Positions 21,818 through 34,306 of a stretch of DNA of 64,000 nt are shown here, piece after piece. The position numbers were made by a program, and so were the translations under genes. The first letter of the stretch is position 1, and every line of letters starts with the position of its first letter. The stretch comes from Sphagnum magellanicum. Its lineage: Eukaryota; Streptophyta; Sphagnopsida; Sphagnales; Sphagnaceae. The stretch spans positions 1,116,001 to 1,180,000 of the forward strand of contig CM038922.1 of NCBI GenBank assembly GCA_021904315.1, given 5' to 3'. The notes beneath the pieces were generated by a model that was given only the letters and a program-made list of their open reading frames with translations, did not search any database and was not told where the DNA came from.

Positions 21818-23815
21818 CTGCGAACTTCCTGTATAGTTGCTGCTGCATGCTCTACTGCATTGTTTCCACACTGCCATTTCTCAAAAGTTAGAACTGCAAA
21901 ATATTACTATTACTACTATGTACTGTTTTCTTGGCTGGAAATTTTGAAATTTTTTTTAAAAAATTCTCTGCTTTGGGCATGTTCAGATTCCCAGACTCTA
22001 TATATATAGTTCATAGCCAGTTTCATTATATGTAAAAATATATTTTTAATTGATTGCCAAGTATTAATCCAGATGTGTGGGTTAGCATCAAAAAGAAAAT
22101 TTTCTATTGGGTTGTGCATAATTTCATAATCTTGGGCATAAAAATTATGGTTAAAAAAAGGGGTGAAGATCAACTAAAATTATTTAATGATGCTTGCATT
22201 ATCCAATATCTTCCCAAAACATACATTATTTTTCTTGTCTTTTCACATACCGTACCTACCTTTATGACTGATGTTCAGCACAAAAATAATTTGCAAAAAG
22301 GTCTAGCTGAAAAAAAAGAGGGAAAAAAAATTTATGTATACTTGTTGCAGTTGGTTGAAAATTGAAAACCATTGGGTTACTATTACAAATGGACAAAAAC
22401 AAAAAGATGTGTACTTCACATACTTATTTCTCTCAACTGTTGAAATTTTGAAAATTTAAATTTGAAACTTTTGAACCTCAATTTTATATATATATATATT
22501 TGACAAAGAATTGCCAAACAAGAGTGGTAGGTAGGTACGTACGTAGCTAGGTATGTGCAATGTTTAGTTAATGTTCAGTTTTGCACTGGGGAGAAAGAAT
22601 TTACTCACCATTATGGAGTCCAGCATGCCTGCAACACGAGCAATCAAATAGAAATGATCATTATAGAGTTATTATTTCCGAGTTATTTCTATAATATTAC
22701 ATGATAAGAGCTTTTTGCATTTTTCTACATCTATGTGTGTGTGTGTGTAAAAACTATGACATGGGTGGCGATTTCTCTTCCATTCATGCCGCATCAACCA
22801 ACCATTCAGCTGCCACAATTAACAAACAATTCCCCAACGAGATTTTCTCACCATGCAGAATTGACATATACTAAATAACATATTGTAAGCAGAGATCGAT
22901 TTATCTGCCACTAAATTTGTTTTAAACAACTGAAAATAATTAAAACTTTACCTTTATCCAACACAGAATCAAACTCTCCATCTTTGAAAGCCTTCATTGA
23001 CCGAACATCCATCTTTTGGTCTGAGAGGAAAAAGGAAAAAAAAAAGCCTTGCAAAGTAAAGTTTTGAGAACTGAAAGTTTTGATACTTTTTTGTTTTCAA
23101 AAAAACAAGTGTATCATGAATAAATGGTATATCATGAATTTTCCAATGAAATAAATCACTGCATTTGTTTTAAAAATTCAAAGGAATTTTCACATTTAAG
23201 TTGGGGTATATCCTTGTATTTGGCTGTCATTGCTTCCACCACGACGGCAGATATATCAATGTTCATGATGTTCTGATATCCATCCTTCACCATGTCTTCT
23301 GATATGGCTGCTAGTTTCACACACCCAAAAAACAAAAGCAAAAAGAAAAAAAAAAAAATTTAAAAAAAAAAAAAAATTGCCAAACATGGCACAATGTGGT
23401 GTCATCCATTGAGATATCATCAGTACACATGTGCCTTTGAGGGAATTAATTTTATTTTTTTGGCAACAAATTAGACCTTGGAAAATTTTGTTGTGTTGTT
23501 AATTCTCTTAATTTTGAATTTCAAGGAGTGAGTGACTAATGACCCAAATGCTCAAAAACTCATGAGTCATAAGAAAAACATCATTTTTTTTGTGAGCATG
23601 ATAAAAGAGAGAGAGAGAGAGGAAGGGTTACCTGCATTGCCACATCCAACCATCAAGACTTTGTCTGCTTTGGGTAAGTATAAGTTGATAAGTTTTGACA
23701 TCTCCATGTAATTTTGATACCAATCAAATGACTCTCGAGTCTCATTACTATACCTGCTATCCCAATATGTTTCATCTCCATAGGCTTGTGGTTGCCCTTT
23801 TCCCTTCAAAGTCAT
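21818..23815 (-). CDS. METTL13/EEF1AKMT4-like SAM-dependent methyltransferase, 5' exons only
   Basis: Five coding exons are readable on the minus strand: 23632-23815, 23194-23310, 22952-23020, 22609-22628 and 21818-21870. All have GT/AG borders and consistent phases, giving about 147 residues. The N-terminus (YGDETYWDSRY, then DWYQNY) and motif I (VLMVGCGNAAISEDMVKDG) are typical of the eEF1A-lysine methyltransferase-like class I family. NIDIS is the acidic-loop motif, and MDVRSMK..DGEFDSVLDKGMLDSIM the motif II/III region. Exon 4 is only 20 nt long. The last exon seen ends CGNNAVEHAAATIQEVRR, where family members continue into a VLKPGG..LITYG strand that I could not find downstream. The gene is therefore either truncated or has its remaining exons beyond a long intron. 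The family methylates lysines of elongation factor 1A in animals; the substrate of this plant member is unknown. It converges with the unknown plus-strand gene. Confidence 0.85.
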
Positions 23816-26649
23816 GTTTTGCTCCTATATGTCTGTTTTGAGTTTTGGTATCTTAACAACCCTAATCTGAAACTTATTCAAAGGAATTTTTTTTGTAATT
23901 GTATAATAGATGAAACTTTTCTACTTTTGATCCATATAACAATTATCATCCCAAGTTCTATTGATGCACCACTCTTCTCCTTGGGAAAAATGCTCATCTA
24001 AAGGAACATCAATGCTCTCCAAATGCTAAGGTTAAAAATAACAATTTATTGCATAAGAGTTGTCACATGCTACTAGATTGACACCAACATTGTTAAAACT
24101 AACAATGTCACACCAAAAAAAATGTACACACAATTCATCAACTCATGCAACTTTCTCATATTCATCATGATGTCAATATTTCTAACTTTTCTTGATTTTG
24201 TGAAATTACTTTCAAGGTATCATTGGTGTTTTGGGGTTTAGGGTTCAAATTCATTTTTTGTTTCAAAAAACAAGTGCCATTCTTCTCAAAGAAAATGGGA
24301 AAGACCATGACAAGGAATAATGTTTGGAGCTATTGGTTGAACTCCTAAGCTTAGGATTATTTTGGACCTCTTGGGAGGTATGGGAAAGGGAAGAAAGTGT
24401 GTGAGAGGGAAGAAATTGGAGATGCTAAGAGGCACTCTATAACCATTTTTAACATGTTGCAACATTTGCATTACCTAAGAACCTAGCTATGCAGATTGAA
24501 GTATTGACCATTGATTTGTTGTATATAAAGGAAAAATTATAATATTAATTCAACTTTTAGACATGAATTTTACTAATTTGTTCAATTGATGATTTAATTC
24601 CAATGATGATGATTCATTGCACTTAGTTTAAATAGGACAAATATAGGTCAATTAAGTTGTCCTTTTGAAACTTATCATTTGGATAATTCCAAATTGAAAT
24701 ATGTTAACCCATTCCCAAGCAAAGAGCACAAAAGGTGTTGCTTTAGACTTGTTTTTTAAAAAAAAAAAAATTTAACAAGTAGATTTTTACTACCCTTTCC
24801 ACCAATATGCATCCCATTTTTTTTTCAATTGAATTGAATATCAATTCAATTAAATCTTAATTCAATTTGATCATAATCCAATTATTGAATTGAATTTAAT
24901 GGAGTTGGGATTCATTTTTTTTCATCAATTGATTAGTTGATTGTTACTTGTAATGTGTAACAATGCAAAGCCCTTGTAAATTGGACAAATTTTATCCAAT
25001 ATAATATTACCTTTTTAGGTTCAACATTATTGTGTAAAAAAAAATTCCAAATGCATTTGAATAATTTTAAAATTTACAAATTTTCAGCAATAAATATAGG
25101 TAGTTTTTTTTTTGACAAGTTCTTGGGATTTCAACACTCTAACATAATCAAAACTTCTACAACATATTTTAATTTTTTATTTATTTATATTTATTTGGAA
25201 AAAATGAGGAAACATAATCTTCTGCCAAAATATAAGGTAGATAGATGTTATCAATTATTGGATACATATTATGCAATGGTGGATTAGCTTGAAATAATAA
25301 GCTCTTGGGTTCCCATCATTTTTCGCTTCCCTTGTGATTTCTTTAAACTTTTAGATTTCAAATAAATAATTTATAAATAATTTCATATTTCCAAAAATAG
25401 TTTAATTACCTCTGAACCTAAAAAAATACTACACTAAACCTTTCTAGATAGATACAACATGAAGACAACTAGAATAGTTGCACACATCCATGTTCAACTC
25501 TTGATTCTTTCATATTCAAACCCTCAAAATTCCCTACGTGAAAAATCTGCAAAAAAAAATAGTACAAAAACACACAAGTTGAAAAATGTATATTTAAAGC
25601 CTAAATGAAGATAGATGAGATCCTCCAAATAACTCAAATATTCCTTTATTTATAATAGATTATTATATCACTTTATACACATTGATAATTGTCCCAAAAA
25701 CAAGTTTAAGATTTGCAAAATCAAAGTCATCCTCATGGAAATTCTAGGAACTTTTGTAACACAAAATTAAGTCGCCACGCTAGTGTGAACACTTCCTGAT
25801 CTTGGAAGTTAAGTTTGCTTTATTTGTCATTTCTTTTTTGTGACGGCTGTCTCTCCATTACTACTGCGTGGAAGTGCATGAGAAATCTCTCTCTGGGTGT
25901 GTGTGAGATGTTGTACATGAAGGAATGAATAGCGCCTGCTACTAAATGAGCATGGAGGCTGATCACGCGTGGTAGAGGCGGCACCAAATTATGGTGAGGA
26001 ATGGAGCTGCAATTATGAGCTGAGGCGGTTTGGAGGTGTTGAAGAGATGAGCTATGGAAAGGGTCCTCAACTTTTCTACAGAATAGCCAGTAGAGGAGAG
26101 GAACATTGACTATGGTTGAGGAGCTTAAGAAGATGTATAGGCAATAAAGGAGATCTATTGGGTGCCAGCATTCTTGGCTGGTTACTGATTTTTTTCCGCT
26201 ACGCCAGTAGCTCGGCCAAGGAATTGCATTTTGTTTTCATGTGGCATTGTCTGAAAGAAGAATAGAGTGAGATCCAAAGCCAGAGATCTGTTGAATGTGT
26301 TAGCATGGAAGCCCATGAGCACAAGCTGTGTGTGTCAACAGAAGTTTGTAGGCGAATGCTCATGACTAGGAAGGAAAGATCAGAAGTGTAGTCAGAACCC
26401 CAGGAACTGCAGATCGTGTATAGATCCAGTAGGCAGCAAGGTGTTTGTTTAAGTTAAGCACTCTCCTTTTTTGTTACACTTTGATAATCCTTAATTTTTT
26501 GTTTCATTCTTTCTTCACCAACATTAGCCAATCCTTTCTTGGTAGCCTTTTCTATGCAACATTGAATACTAATTCAATAAGGTAACTTTTGAAAATAGTA
26601 AAGGGCATATATTTGAATAATCTCATTAGTCACAATTTTTTTTACACCT
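23816..26649. other. Intergenic DNA, no gene recognised
   Basis: Most is AT-rich and featureless. About 25770-26460 is distinctly richer in G+C, without an open frame above about 60 codons. Its edges are abrupt, so it may be a fragment of a transposable element or a pseudogene, but no domain is visible. Confidence 0.4.
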
Positions 26650-27085
26650 TGTGAGACTGTTACAATATTTAAGTGATAGTTCTAATGACGTAGGAATTGG
26701 GTTATATGGGGTTCTTTGCAAAAAGTTTCTTATGTCGTTTCTACATGACCATTCCAAAGACAATTCAAAAATAATTATCTCATTTTCAAGCCTAATTATT
26801 TCATAATTTTTTTCTTTATAACTATTTCCTTTTCCTATTAACTTTTATGATAACTATCTCCCACCTTTCCTAATAACTACATCCATTTTATAACTGCCTC
26901 ACTCCTTTTTCCTATCCACCAACATGGATATAAAAAAACAAATTAACATGTGTTTTTTCATGTCCATGAAATGTATATTAATTTTAAATTAAATTTGACA
27001 TTGACACAAATATATGAAAACATAAGAAAAATTAAAATAGTTGATCATCACTAATAATGCACAACAACATGAAGTTGAAATTTAT
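26650..27085 (-). repeat. Dispersed repeat, copy B (inverted partner at 8690-9150)
   Basis: The reverse complement contains GGAATGGTC, AATTGTCTTTGGAATGG, the CATTTCATGGACATGAAAAA block, CATATCCATGTTGGTGGATA and GTGATGATCAA in the same order as 8690-9150. Indels of a few bases separate the blocks. It lies about 1.2 kb upstream of the reductase promoter. Confidence 0.75.
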
Positions 27086-28246
27086 TAAAGTCATTTTTCA
27101 AAACAATTCAAAGCTTCCATTTTAACAATTTCGTTTGTCATGTACGTTTTTTTTTTAAAAAAACTTCAAGGCACAAGCCTATTCTACTAACCTTACATAC
27201 TTGTTTATAATTTTGTAAAGTAATAATTTATAACCTTTATATAAACAAGGTTTTGAATATATCAACAATGCAATATTGAAAACAAAAAATCCAAGTTGGT
27301 TGGTCTTTGAAACCCTAACTTTAACTCACTTCCAAAAATATATATATTGGGTTTTGTTATCAAAAGACAATTTTGTAAGGTGTGGGTGTAGGGTTTGATA
27401 TTGGGTTTTGATGAGGAAGGATATTTTCTTAGGATAACCTTCTTCTTCTCTTGTTGTGGCATTGGCGTTGCAGAATATTTCAAGATTTGAAGAAGAAGAA
27501 GAAGAAGAATGGTGAAGGAGGTGATGAGAAAGAAAGAATCAGTCAATCAATCAATCAATCAATCTCTCTGAGAATTTTGCATCATGGCTGATGATGATGA
27601 AGATGATGCTAAAGGGCTATGTCGAAGATGCTCAAAAATCCCGAGTGAAGTGCGAAGCGGCTAGAAGAGAACTTTGGTTTTTTTTTTCCTTTTTAGCTGT
27701 TGTTTAGCTTTCTGTGGCACATATGAAACCAACATCAGTGTTTGTTAAAAGCAAGGAAAAACGTGAAGAAGAAGAAGCTCTAAACAAGAACTGCAGTAGC
27801 TAGCAAGCTTTTTGCTGACGCTCTTTTGGGCTGTCCGGTTTCCTTGGAAGCTGCTGTTGCTGCTGCAGCTGCTTTTTTCCTAAAAGAATGGCTTATGCCT
27901 TTGCCGTCGCCTGCTGTACGAACTGCACGAACTTGACACTCGTCGCTCATGCATGTAGTTAGTTCTGTTTGTTGCAGTAGATTTGAACGTCATTAGTTTA
28001 TGATTTGCAACTGACATCTGTAGAGATGGGGAATACGAGATTTAGCACAAACAATCAAGGCTTTTTGCTAATGTTCTCACATGAGATTAGAATTGTTCAT
28101 GACATGATATCTCTTCAACCAAAATCAATGCTTCTTGGTATGCGCAGAAGACGAAAGTCAGAGAGAAGTTTCTTTCAGTATAGGAAGTAAGGAAGTACTC
28201 CTGTAACCCCAATCGCTCGCTGCTGCTTGCATGGTGCGCACAAGGC
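27086..28246 (+). promoter_or_regulatory. Upstream region of the CCR-like gene
   Basis: From about 27540 the sequence loses its AT bias. It contains (TCAA)n at 27541-27566 and GAT and GAA triplet runs. No open frame of significance is present. It probably holds the proximal promoter of the reductase gene; no specific transcription-factor site is claimed. Confidence 0.4.
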
Positions 28247-28253
28247 TATAAAT
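28247..28253 (+). promoter_or_regulatory. TATA box (TATAAAT) of the CCR-like gene
   Basis: TATAAAT in a CAAGGCTATAAATCCGAA context lies 218 bp before the ATG at 28465. This predicts a start near 28280 and a 5' leader of roughly 185 nt. Confidence 0.6.
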
Positions 28254-28464
28254 CCGAATCCGAGAGAAAATCTCACTAGAACTCCGTAACCCTAATCAAC
28301 ACATCGGTGAGAATTGTTTCTGTACTGAGCATTATATCTACTATTGCGCTTTGGTTTGGTTGGTTGTCTGCATTTTCCTCTCCTTTTGGTTCGAACACAT
28401 TTTTCTTTTGGGGGGTGAGAATAATAAAGGAGAAGGAGTCCTGAGCAAAGAGGAAAAAACAGGA

Positions 28465-30384
28465 ATGGCAGGGAAGACGGTTTGTGTTACGGGAGCTTCG
28501 GGTTTCATCGCCTCTTGGTTAGTAAAGTTGCTTCTGGAGCGTGGCTACACAGTTCGGGGCACGGTTCGCAACCCAGGTGGGTCTCTGTTTTGCATCCCCC
28601 CCTTGATCCTTCCATGGTTAGGTATGCAATATAAGGAGGAGTGCTTTGAAGGGTTCAATGTTTAGGGTTTTGGGTTTGTCTTCATAGAAATAGAGATTAC
28701 TAGAAACTCTCTCACCATATTATTGTCTTGAGAAGAAAAGGGTAATAATGATAGTGGGGATGGGATCGGCCATGGGCAGAGAAAGCAAAGCATCTGCTGC
28801 AGTTACCAAGTGCTAGAGATCACCTGAAGCTGTTTTCTGCGGACCTTTTGAAGCCTGGATGCTTTGATGAGATCGTGCAAGGCTGTGATGGAGTCTTCCA
28901 TACTGCATCCCATTCTTTCATAAGAATGTCACAGATCCTCAGGTGTCCCTTTCTTTTCCTGTTCAACCAAATTTGTTGCCCATGTTTAGTAGCATGTCTA
29001 TCTTTCCCAAAGTGTAATCTCAACTTTGTATGCAATAAGAAGACAAACCTCACATGAAAAAATTTCTTCACAAACTTTTAGAGCGGATGTTGAGATGGGG
29101 AATTGTTTGGAGTTCTGGTCTGTTGCATACTTGGGACTTGATGATGAACTGTTTTCTGATGAGTTGGGTTGGGATTATTTTTCTGACAGTGTCATTGATC
29201 ATTTACATGACAGGCGCAGTTTATTGATCCAGCAGTCAAGGGAACTCTGAATGTGCTGGCTTCTTGTGCAAAAGCACACACAAAGAGGGTGGTCTTGACA
29301 TCATCTGTAGCAGCTGTTGCTTATACTCCTAAATGGACTCCTGGTGTTGTTATTGATGAGAGCTTCTGGAGTGATCCAGACTATTGCAGGGAACGGAAGG
29401 TCTGGTGGATCTGCTGGAATCTATATGCTCTCTGATTACTGCAATACTTGAAAATCTGCATTTTAGTTGTGCTCAAATTTTCCTCTCACAAAACAGTTGT
29501 GGTTGGCCATGAGGGTAGTGGTGGATTTTAGATCATTTCATGGTGATGGCTGGCTGGCTGTTGCAGTTATGGTATAATTTGTCCAAGACACTTGCAGAAA
29601 AGGCAGCATGGGATTTTGTGAAAGAGAAAGGGTTGGACATGGTGGTCATCAATCCTTCCTTGGTCATTGGCCCTGTTTTACAAGCCTCCAAAAACACCAG
29701 CAGTGAAACTATTCTGGAGTTCCTTGATGGCAAGTGTCCTTCACATCATCCTGCTTACTGCTGGAAGCACTCAGCTTTATTCGACGAAGTAAGTAATGAA
29801 AGTCTTTCAATTTTACATGTATGAGTCTGCGAAATGTTTGATGTTGTTGTGCTGCTGTAATTTGCAGGAACAACCAAGACATTTGCAAATCGTGCATTGG
29901 GGATTGTGGGAGTGAAAGATGTGGCAATGGCACACATATTGGCATATGAGTCAGCACATGCAAATGGCCGTTACATATGTTCTGGTCCTGTGCTTCACAA
30001 CGCTGACATTGTTGCACTGTTGAAGAAACTGTATCCTATGTATCCCATTTCTGCAACGTAAGTTACACCTCTCTTTATATGCTGATATATTTTCAAAGCC
30101 ACCTATTATGGATGGAGGGTGTGAGCCGTACTACTAGCCACACCACATTGTGTTGTTGCAGAAGTCTTTCTTGAATGTCTAGTTTTCATTTTGAAGTTGA
30201 TTTTGAGTGTGTGAACTGGTGGGTCTGCAGGGATGCGGATGAGACTGCACCCAGAGTTCCAACATATGCCTTGTCAAATGAGAAATCAAAGGAACTTGGA
30301 GTCCACTACCAACCCACAGAAGATGTCATTCACGAAACAGTAAGCAGCTTGAAGGAGTGTGGTTGGTTGGCTTCACTAGATTAG
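28465..30384 (+). CDS. CCR/DFR-superfamily NADPH reductase (cinnamoyl-CoA reductase-like), with a one-base frame break
   Basis: Six exons: 28465-28576, 28780-28942, 29214-29399, 29567-29729, 29868-30057 and 30231-30384. The protein would be 322 aa, the usual size for short-chain reductases of the CCR/DFR/tetraketide-pyrone-reductase group. Seen: the nucleotide-binding TGASGFIA at residues 9-16, [29 protein letters not shown] (catalytic Ser near 123) and the YxxxK pair in [14 protein letters not shown] (Tyr 157, Lys 161; numbering assumes a continuous frame). The NWYCYGK signature of true CCRs is absent, so the substrate is open: a cinnamoyl-CoA-like thioester, flavanonol or polyketide pyrone are options. 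Exon 2 needs one more C in the run at 28909-28911 for the conserved [12 protein letters not shown] segment to be in frame with both sides; as written, the frame breaks there. Intron 4 uses a GC donor (G/GCAAGT at 29730). The ATG at 28465 is chosen by family alignment; an upstream in-frame ATG at 28351 lies in the leader. Confidence 0.85.
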
Positions 30385-31214
30385 ACCCCAACATGTATGA
30401 CACGTTTCAAGCACCACAAGACATGAATACACATCCAACCCATTATCTACGACACTGGAGAAATGACATTTGAATGGACAATTTATTCCAGTGAAAGGAT
30501 ATTCTCTGGATTTATCCCGAGTCTTAAGGTTTCCCAAAACAATTACAAAGTTATACTTGTTTTGGATATCAAGAGCTTGCGAGGTTTTTTAGGGTTTTGT
30601 TTTTGTCCTAAACCCCAATGCGATTATGGGAAAGCCTATATACCCTTACCCTTACTGAGATTGCAAATTCTTGGAAACTTATACACCATTACCTGGCTGA
30701 TATATATACTTTTTGGAAAGTTTCGTTTACCTTTATTTGGTTGATATGTAAATCAAATATACCCATCCAACATTGGCTTTTTAACACACTTCTAAAATGA
30801 AGTTTTGGCATGAAAATGTTAAATGTTATGAAAAAAAGTCATGCAACAAAACAAAGAGGTCATTTTCACAAAGTATTTAAATAAAATTTCAACATCTCAA
30901 ACTATGTAAGAAAACCACACACGAGGATATTAATTTCCATTAACAAAATGTAAAAACACATGTACAAAATGCTTTGCTATATTTGTTTTACACTAATGCT
31001 AAAACCATCATTAATCATCTAAACATTTCAAAATACATCAATTGAAACATTTAAACATTCATTGAACAAGATATGCAATTTGATAAGATTCCCCCTAAAT
31101 GCAAATTGCCACATATTTCTAACCAAACGTGTGATTTCCATAATGAATTGTAACTCAAAAAATAAAATAAAAATAAAAATAAAAATGTTAATAGATCTAT
31201 GTGCATGTAACTAC

Positions 31215-31254
31215 AATTTGCTCCAATGTAAGGATTCTTACACTGGAGCAAATT
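31215..31254. repeat. Short hairpin, 18-bp arms, 4-nt loop
   Basis: Arm 31215-31232 (AATTTGCTCCAATGTAAG) pairs with 31237-31254 (CTTACACTGGAGCAAATT) with a single mismatch around a GATT loop. Function unknown. Confidence 0.85.
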
Positions 31255-32651
31255 CACACATATATGAACAATTTCCTTAGATTAAATTAAAAAATGGACA
31301 TCAATTGAAAAGAAGATAATTTAAGTCCAAATTTTGATAATAATCCTTTACATATAATGACAAAGAATTCTATTTTTTATTCAATTAATGATGGGTCACA
31401 CACAATCCATTGTGTACAAAGTTTAAGATTTCATTGTTTAACATAATTGTAACAAAACATGATTTGACATATACAACATCATTTTCAATTTATTCAAAAA
31501 TAAATAAAATCTCATTCTGCAATAAAAAATTTCAGTTGATGATTTTCTTACAAAAGAAATGAGTTGTCTTTAAACAAAGACACAACACAAATTATTCATT
31601 ATTTCTATTGAATTGTCTCATGCAAAATTCAAAGTTATTCAATTTATTTGTACCCACTCCTTAAATTTTAGTTTTTTAAACAATATTTTAGAAGCTCCAA
31701 ATTTATTAGGATCTTACGTTATACGTTTTATTTTATAAAAAACACGTGAATTTTTTAAAAAATACAATGCATCATGAAATAATTTTTTTTTTAAATGCAT
31801 TCTTATGGTCAACATAGAACTTTTGATACTTTATGACAATTTGTACTAATGTCATGAACAACTAATAAATCAAATTTAGGTGTTAAATATATTATTATAT
31901 TTCCAAAAAATGAGAATTGTTTTATGTAATTGCAATTTACAAACCATCAAAATTATATATATATATATATAAAGACTTGTGTTTTTTGTTAGTGGCTCAT
32001 GGTGACATGTTTTGGGATAATAAGGTGGACCCTTGTTGTTGGGTAGGGTTTAGACTTTCAATTGATATTTAGGATTTGTGGTTTCAAAGGGTGGAGTTTT
32101 TAGGGTTTTAAAAGGGGTGTTTAGGGTTAACATTGCTTTAACTCATAGTATATATATATACTTAGGAACCAATTACGAATGGTTTTAAACATGAGTAAAT
32201 ATTTGGGCCTCCTTATTTCTTTCACACACATGCCTAGATGTGTTCCGTCTAACTTGTTCCCAACTTTGGTTCTCCTTCCCCGCCTCCCCTCGCCCCCACA
32301 AACCCATTGTGAATATGCATTTGTGTTGAATGAGGCATATTCACCGGAATTGAGTGAGTGAGTGAGTTAGAGGGGAATTTCTTTAGAATATCTAATACGC
32401 CACATTAAAATATTAATAATTAATAAATAAAAACTTGTAACTCCAAGGAAAGCTCTTTGCCTACTACCCTTGGGAATTTTTGATTTTTTTCCTTTTTGCT
32501 TTTGACTTCAACTCCATCCCCAACCCTAATCTCCCGAGATTTATTTTTTTTTTTCCTTTTTTTCCTTTTTTCTTTTGACGAGAGGGGGGGGAGTCTTGCT
32601 TTTGTAAGTTGTATGCTAACCATTCATTCCTTTTTTTTTTTCGCACTAAAG

Positions 32652-32763
32652 TTTCACAAAGAAAGAGCAAAGTGGACACCTCGCTTATATACCCACTTCC
32701 CCGAAATTTTCACGAAGAAAGAACCAAAGTGGACACCTCCCTTATATACCCACACTTCCGCTT
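32652..32763 (+). repeat. Tandem duplication, 56-bp unit containing a TATATA motif
   Basis: Two copies start TTTCACAAAGAAAGAGC (32652) and TTTCACGAAGAAAGAAC (32708). Each contains AAAGTGGACACCTC and CTTATATACCCAC. The repeated TATATA could act as a duplicated core promoter, but no gene follows. Confidence 0.8.
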
Positions 32764-33153
32764 ACGCTTGTACATTTTGAAAGCTGTTTAAAAAACTGGC
32801 CCTCAGATAGCCCCTCAATTGGTACCCAATTTGACCAAGGAACTAAAATCAAAAGAAAAAAGAAAAAGGGAGAAAAAGTAAAAACTACAATTTAAAAATA
32901 AAATAAAGATTTTAAAGAAATTTATTTAAATTTATTTAAATAAAAATAAAATTGAAGTATTTTATATATATATATATATATCTAAGGCCCACAAGACCCC
33001 TACTGAATGGTGGGTAGGTAGCTACAAAGTGGTGCCAACTGGCGCCCTAGCGCAGTAATTCATACCTACTACCCATATTTACAGTGTTTTATTACTTAAA
33101 GGCGTAGGTAGTTAGGTAGGAAGGTAGGTATTAGGTTAGGTTAGAAGGTAGGT

Positions 33154-33192
33154 AGAATCTGGTAGGTAGCAACCAGGTACCTACCAGATTCT
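33154..33192. repeat. Perfect hairpin, 15-bp arms, in a GGTA-rich patch
   Basis: AGAATCTGGTAGGTA (33154-33168) is the exact reverse complement of TACCTACCAGATTCT (33178-33192), with a 9-nt spacer. It sits where a GGTA-type tract switches to the TACC strand. Confidence 0.85.
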
Positions 33193-34306
33193 TTTGGGAC
33201 CTGGCTCTCTCTAGCCTAATGTATATATACCTACACATCCCCCCCAACTAGTGACTCTCCCCAATTTGGTTTGGTGCCCAAATTTAGGGGTACGTTTTGG
33301 TGCCCAAATTTGTCTCTTCTTTTTAGTTCAATCCTTCACCACATCCCCTTTTAGATTTTTCCTCTCACTACTACTTACTTTTGTCTCTAAATTTAGCTAC
33401 CTTCAGTTTGATTTTTCCTTCCCTATAATTTGGTGGCCCAAATTTGGCTTCTATTATCTCCCTCTTGCTATCTACCTTGGAGGGGTGTTGCAATTAATAT
33501 TCTAAATATCTAAACCTATCTATCATTTTAATTAATTACACACGAGAAGTTCTAAAATAAATAAAGAGGGGCATTTTTTTAAAAGGTTTCTGTTTTTAAA
33601 TATTCTACAAATTATTATTTTTCCAAAAGTCATTTTTAAAATTAGTCCTTGGGATCTGTGTTTTTAAAAAAAAATTCTAACTCCTTTTGAATAGAAAATG
33701 AACTTGGAAATATATAATTTCCCTAACCAATAATTTATTATTATTCTACTTCGTTGTACAAACCACTTGAACCTCTAAATTGCATTATTTTATGGGAATA
33801 TAAAGAAAGATAGAGGACAAGAGCATACAAATTAAGCCATTTGTTAATGACTAGTTAAGAATAAGTTAATAATGACTAGTGGGTGTTTTAGGGCATCAAA
33901 ACTTTTGTGTTTTGTGTGTGGACAAAGCCCCAAAATTGGAAATTTTAAGGAATTACATATACATAAAGGTTTGAGGACTTCATGTGCACTACTTCACCTT
34001 GGGTTTTAAAGACTTAGGTATTATTATTATTATTATTAGCATATTATTTATCTTTGGGTTTTAGGGTTAGAAGATCAAATGAAGAAGAACAAACTACAAG
34101 AAGATTAATAAAAGGAAACATCATTTTTCCAATAGGTATAGAAATGTCTCTTGCCATACCTATGTGGCTTCTTTTGGGAAATGGGGAAATCCCAAAGGAG
34201 TTAATAATTTCTTTTGACACTAACGAACCTTCCTTCCTTCCATCCATTGGGGAAGAACATGAAAAATTGGGGATAAAATGAAAAAAAATCAAGATGGTAT
34301 ACTTAG

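Noticed and set aside
25771-25822. Sequence resembling part of 5S rRNA (GGAAGTTAAGTTTGCTT)
   Set aside because: Only a short internal piece matches; the flanking 5S regions are absent, so it could be chance.
34054-34281. 75-codon plus-strand open frame with protein-like composition
   Set aside because: No recognised family, no splice partners or promoter, and a frame of similar length is open on the other strand.
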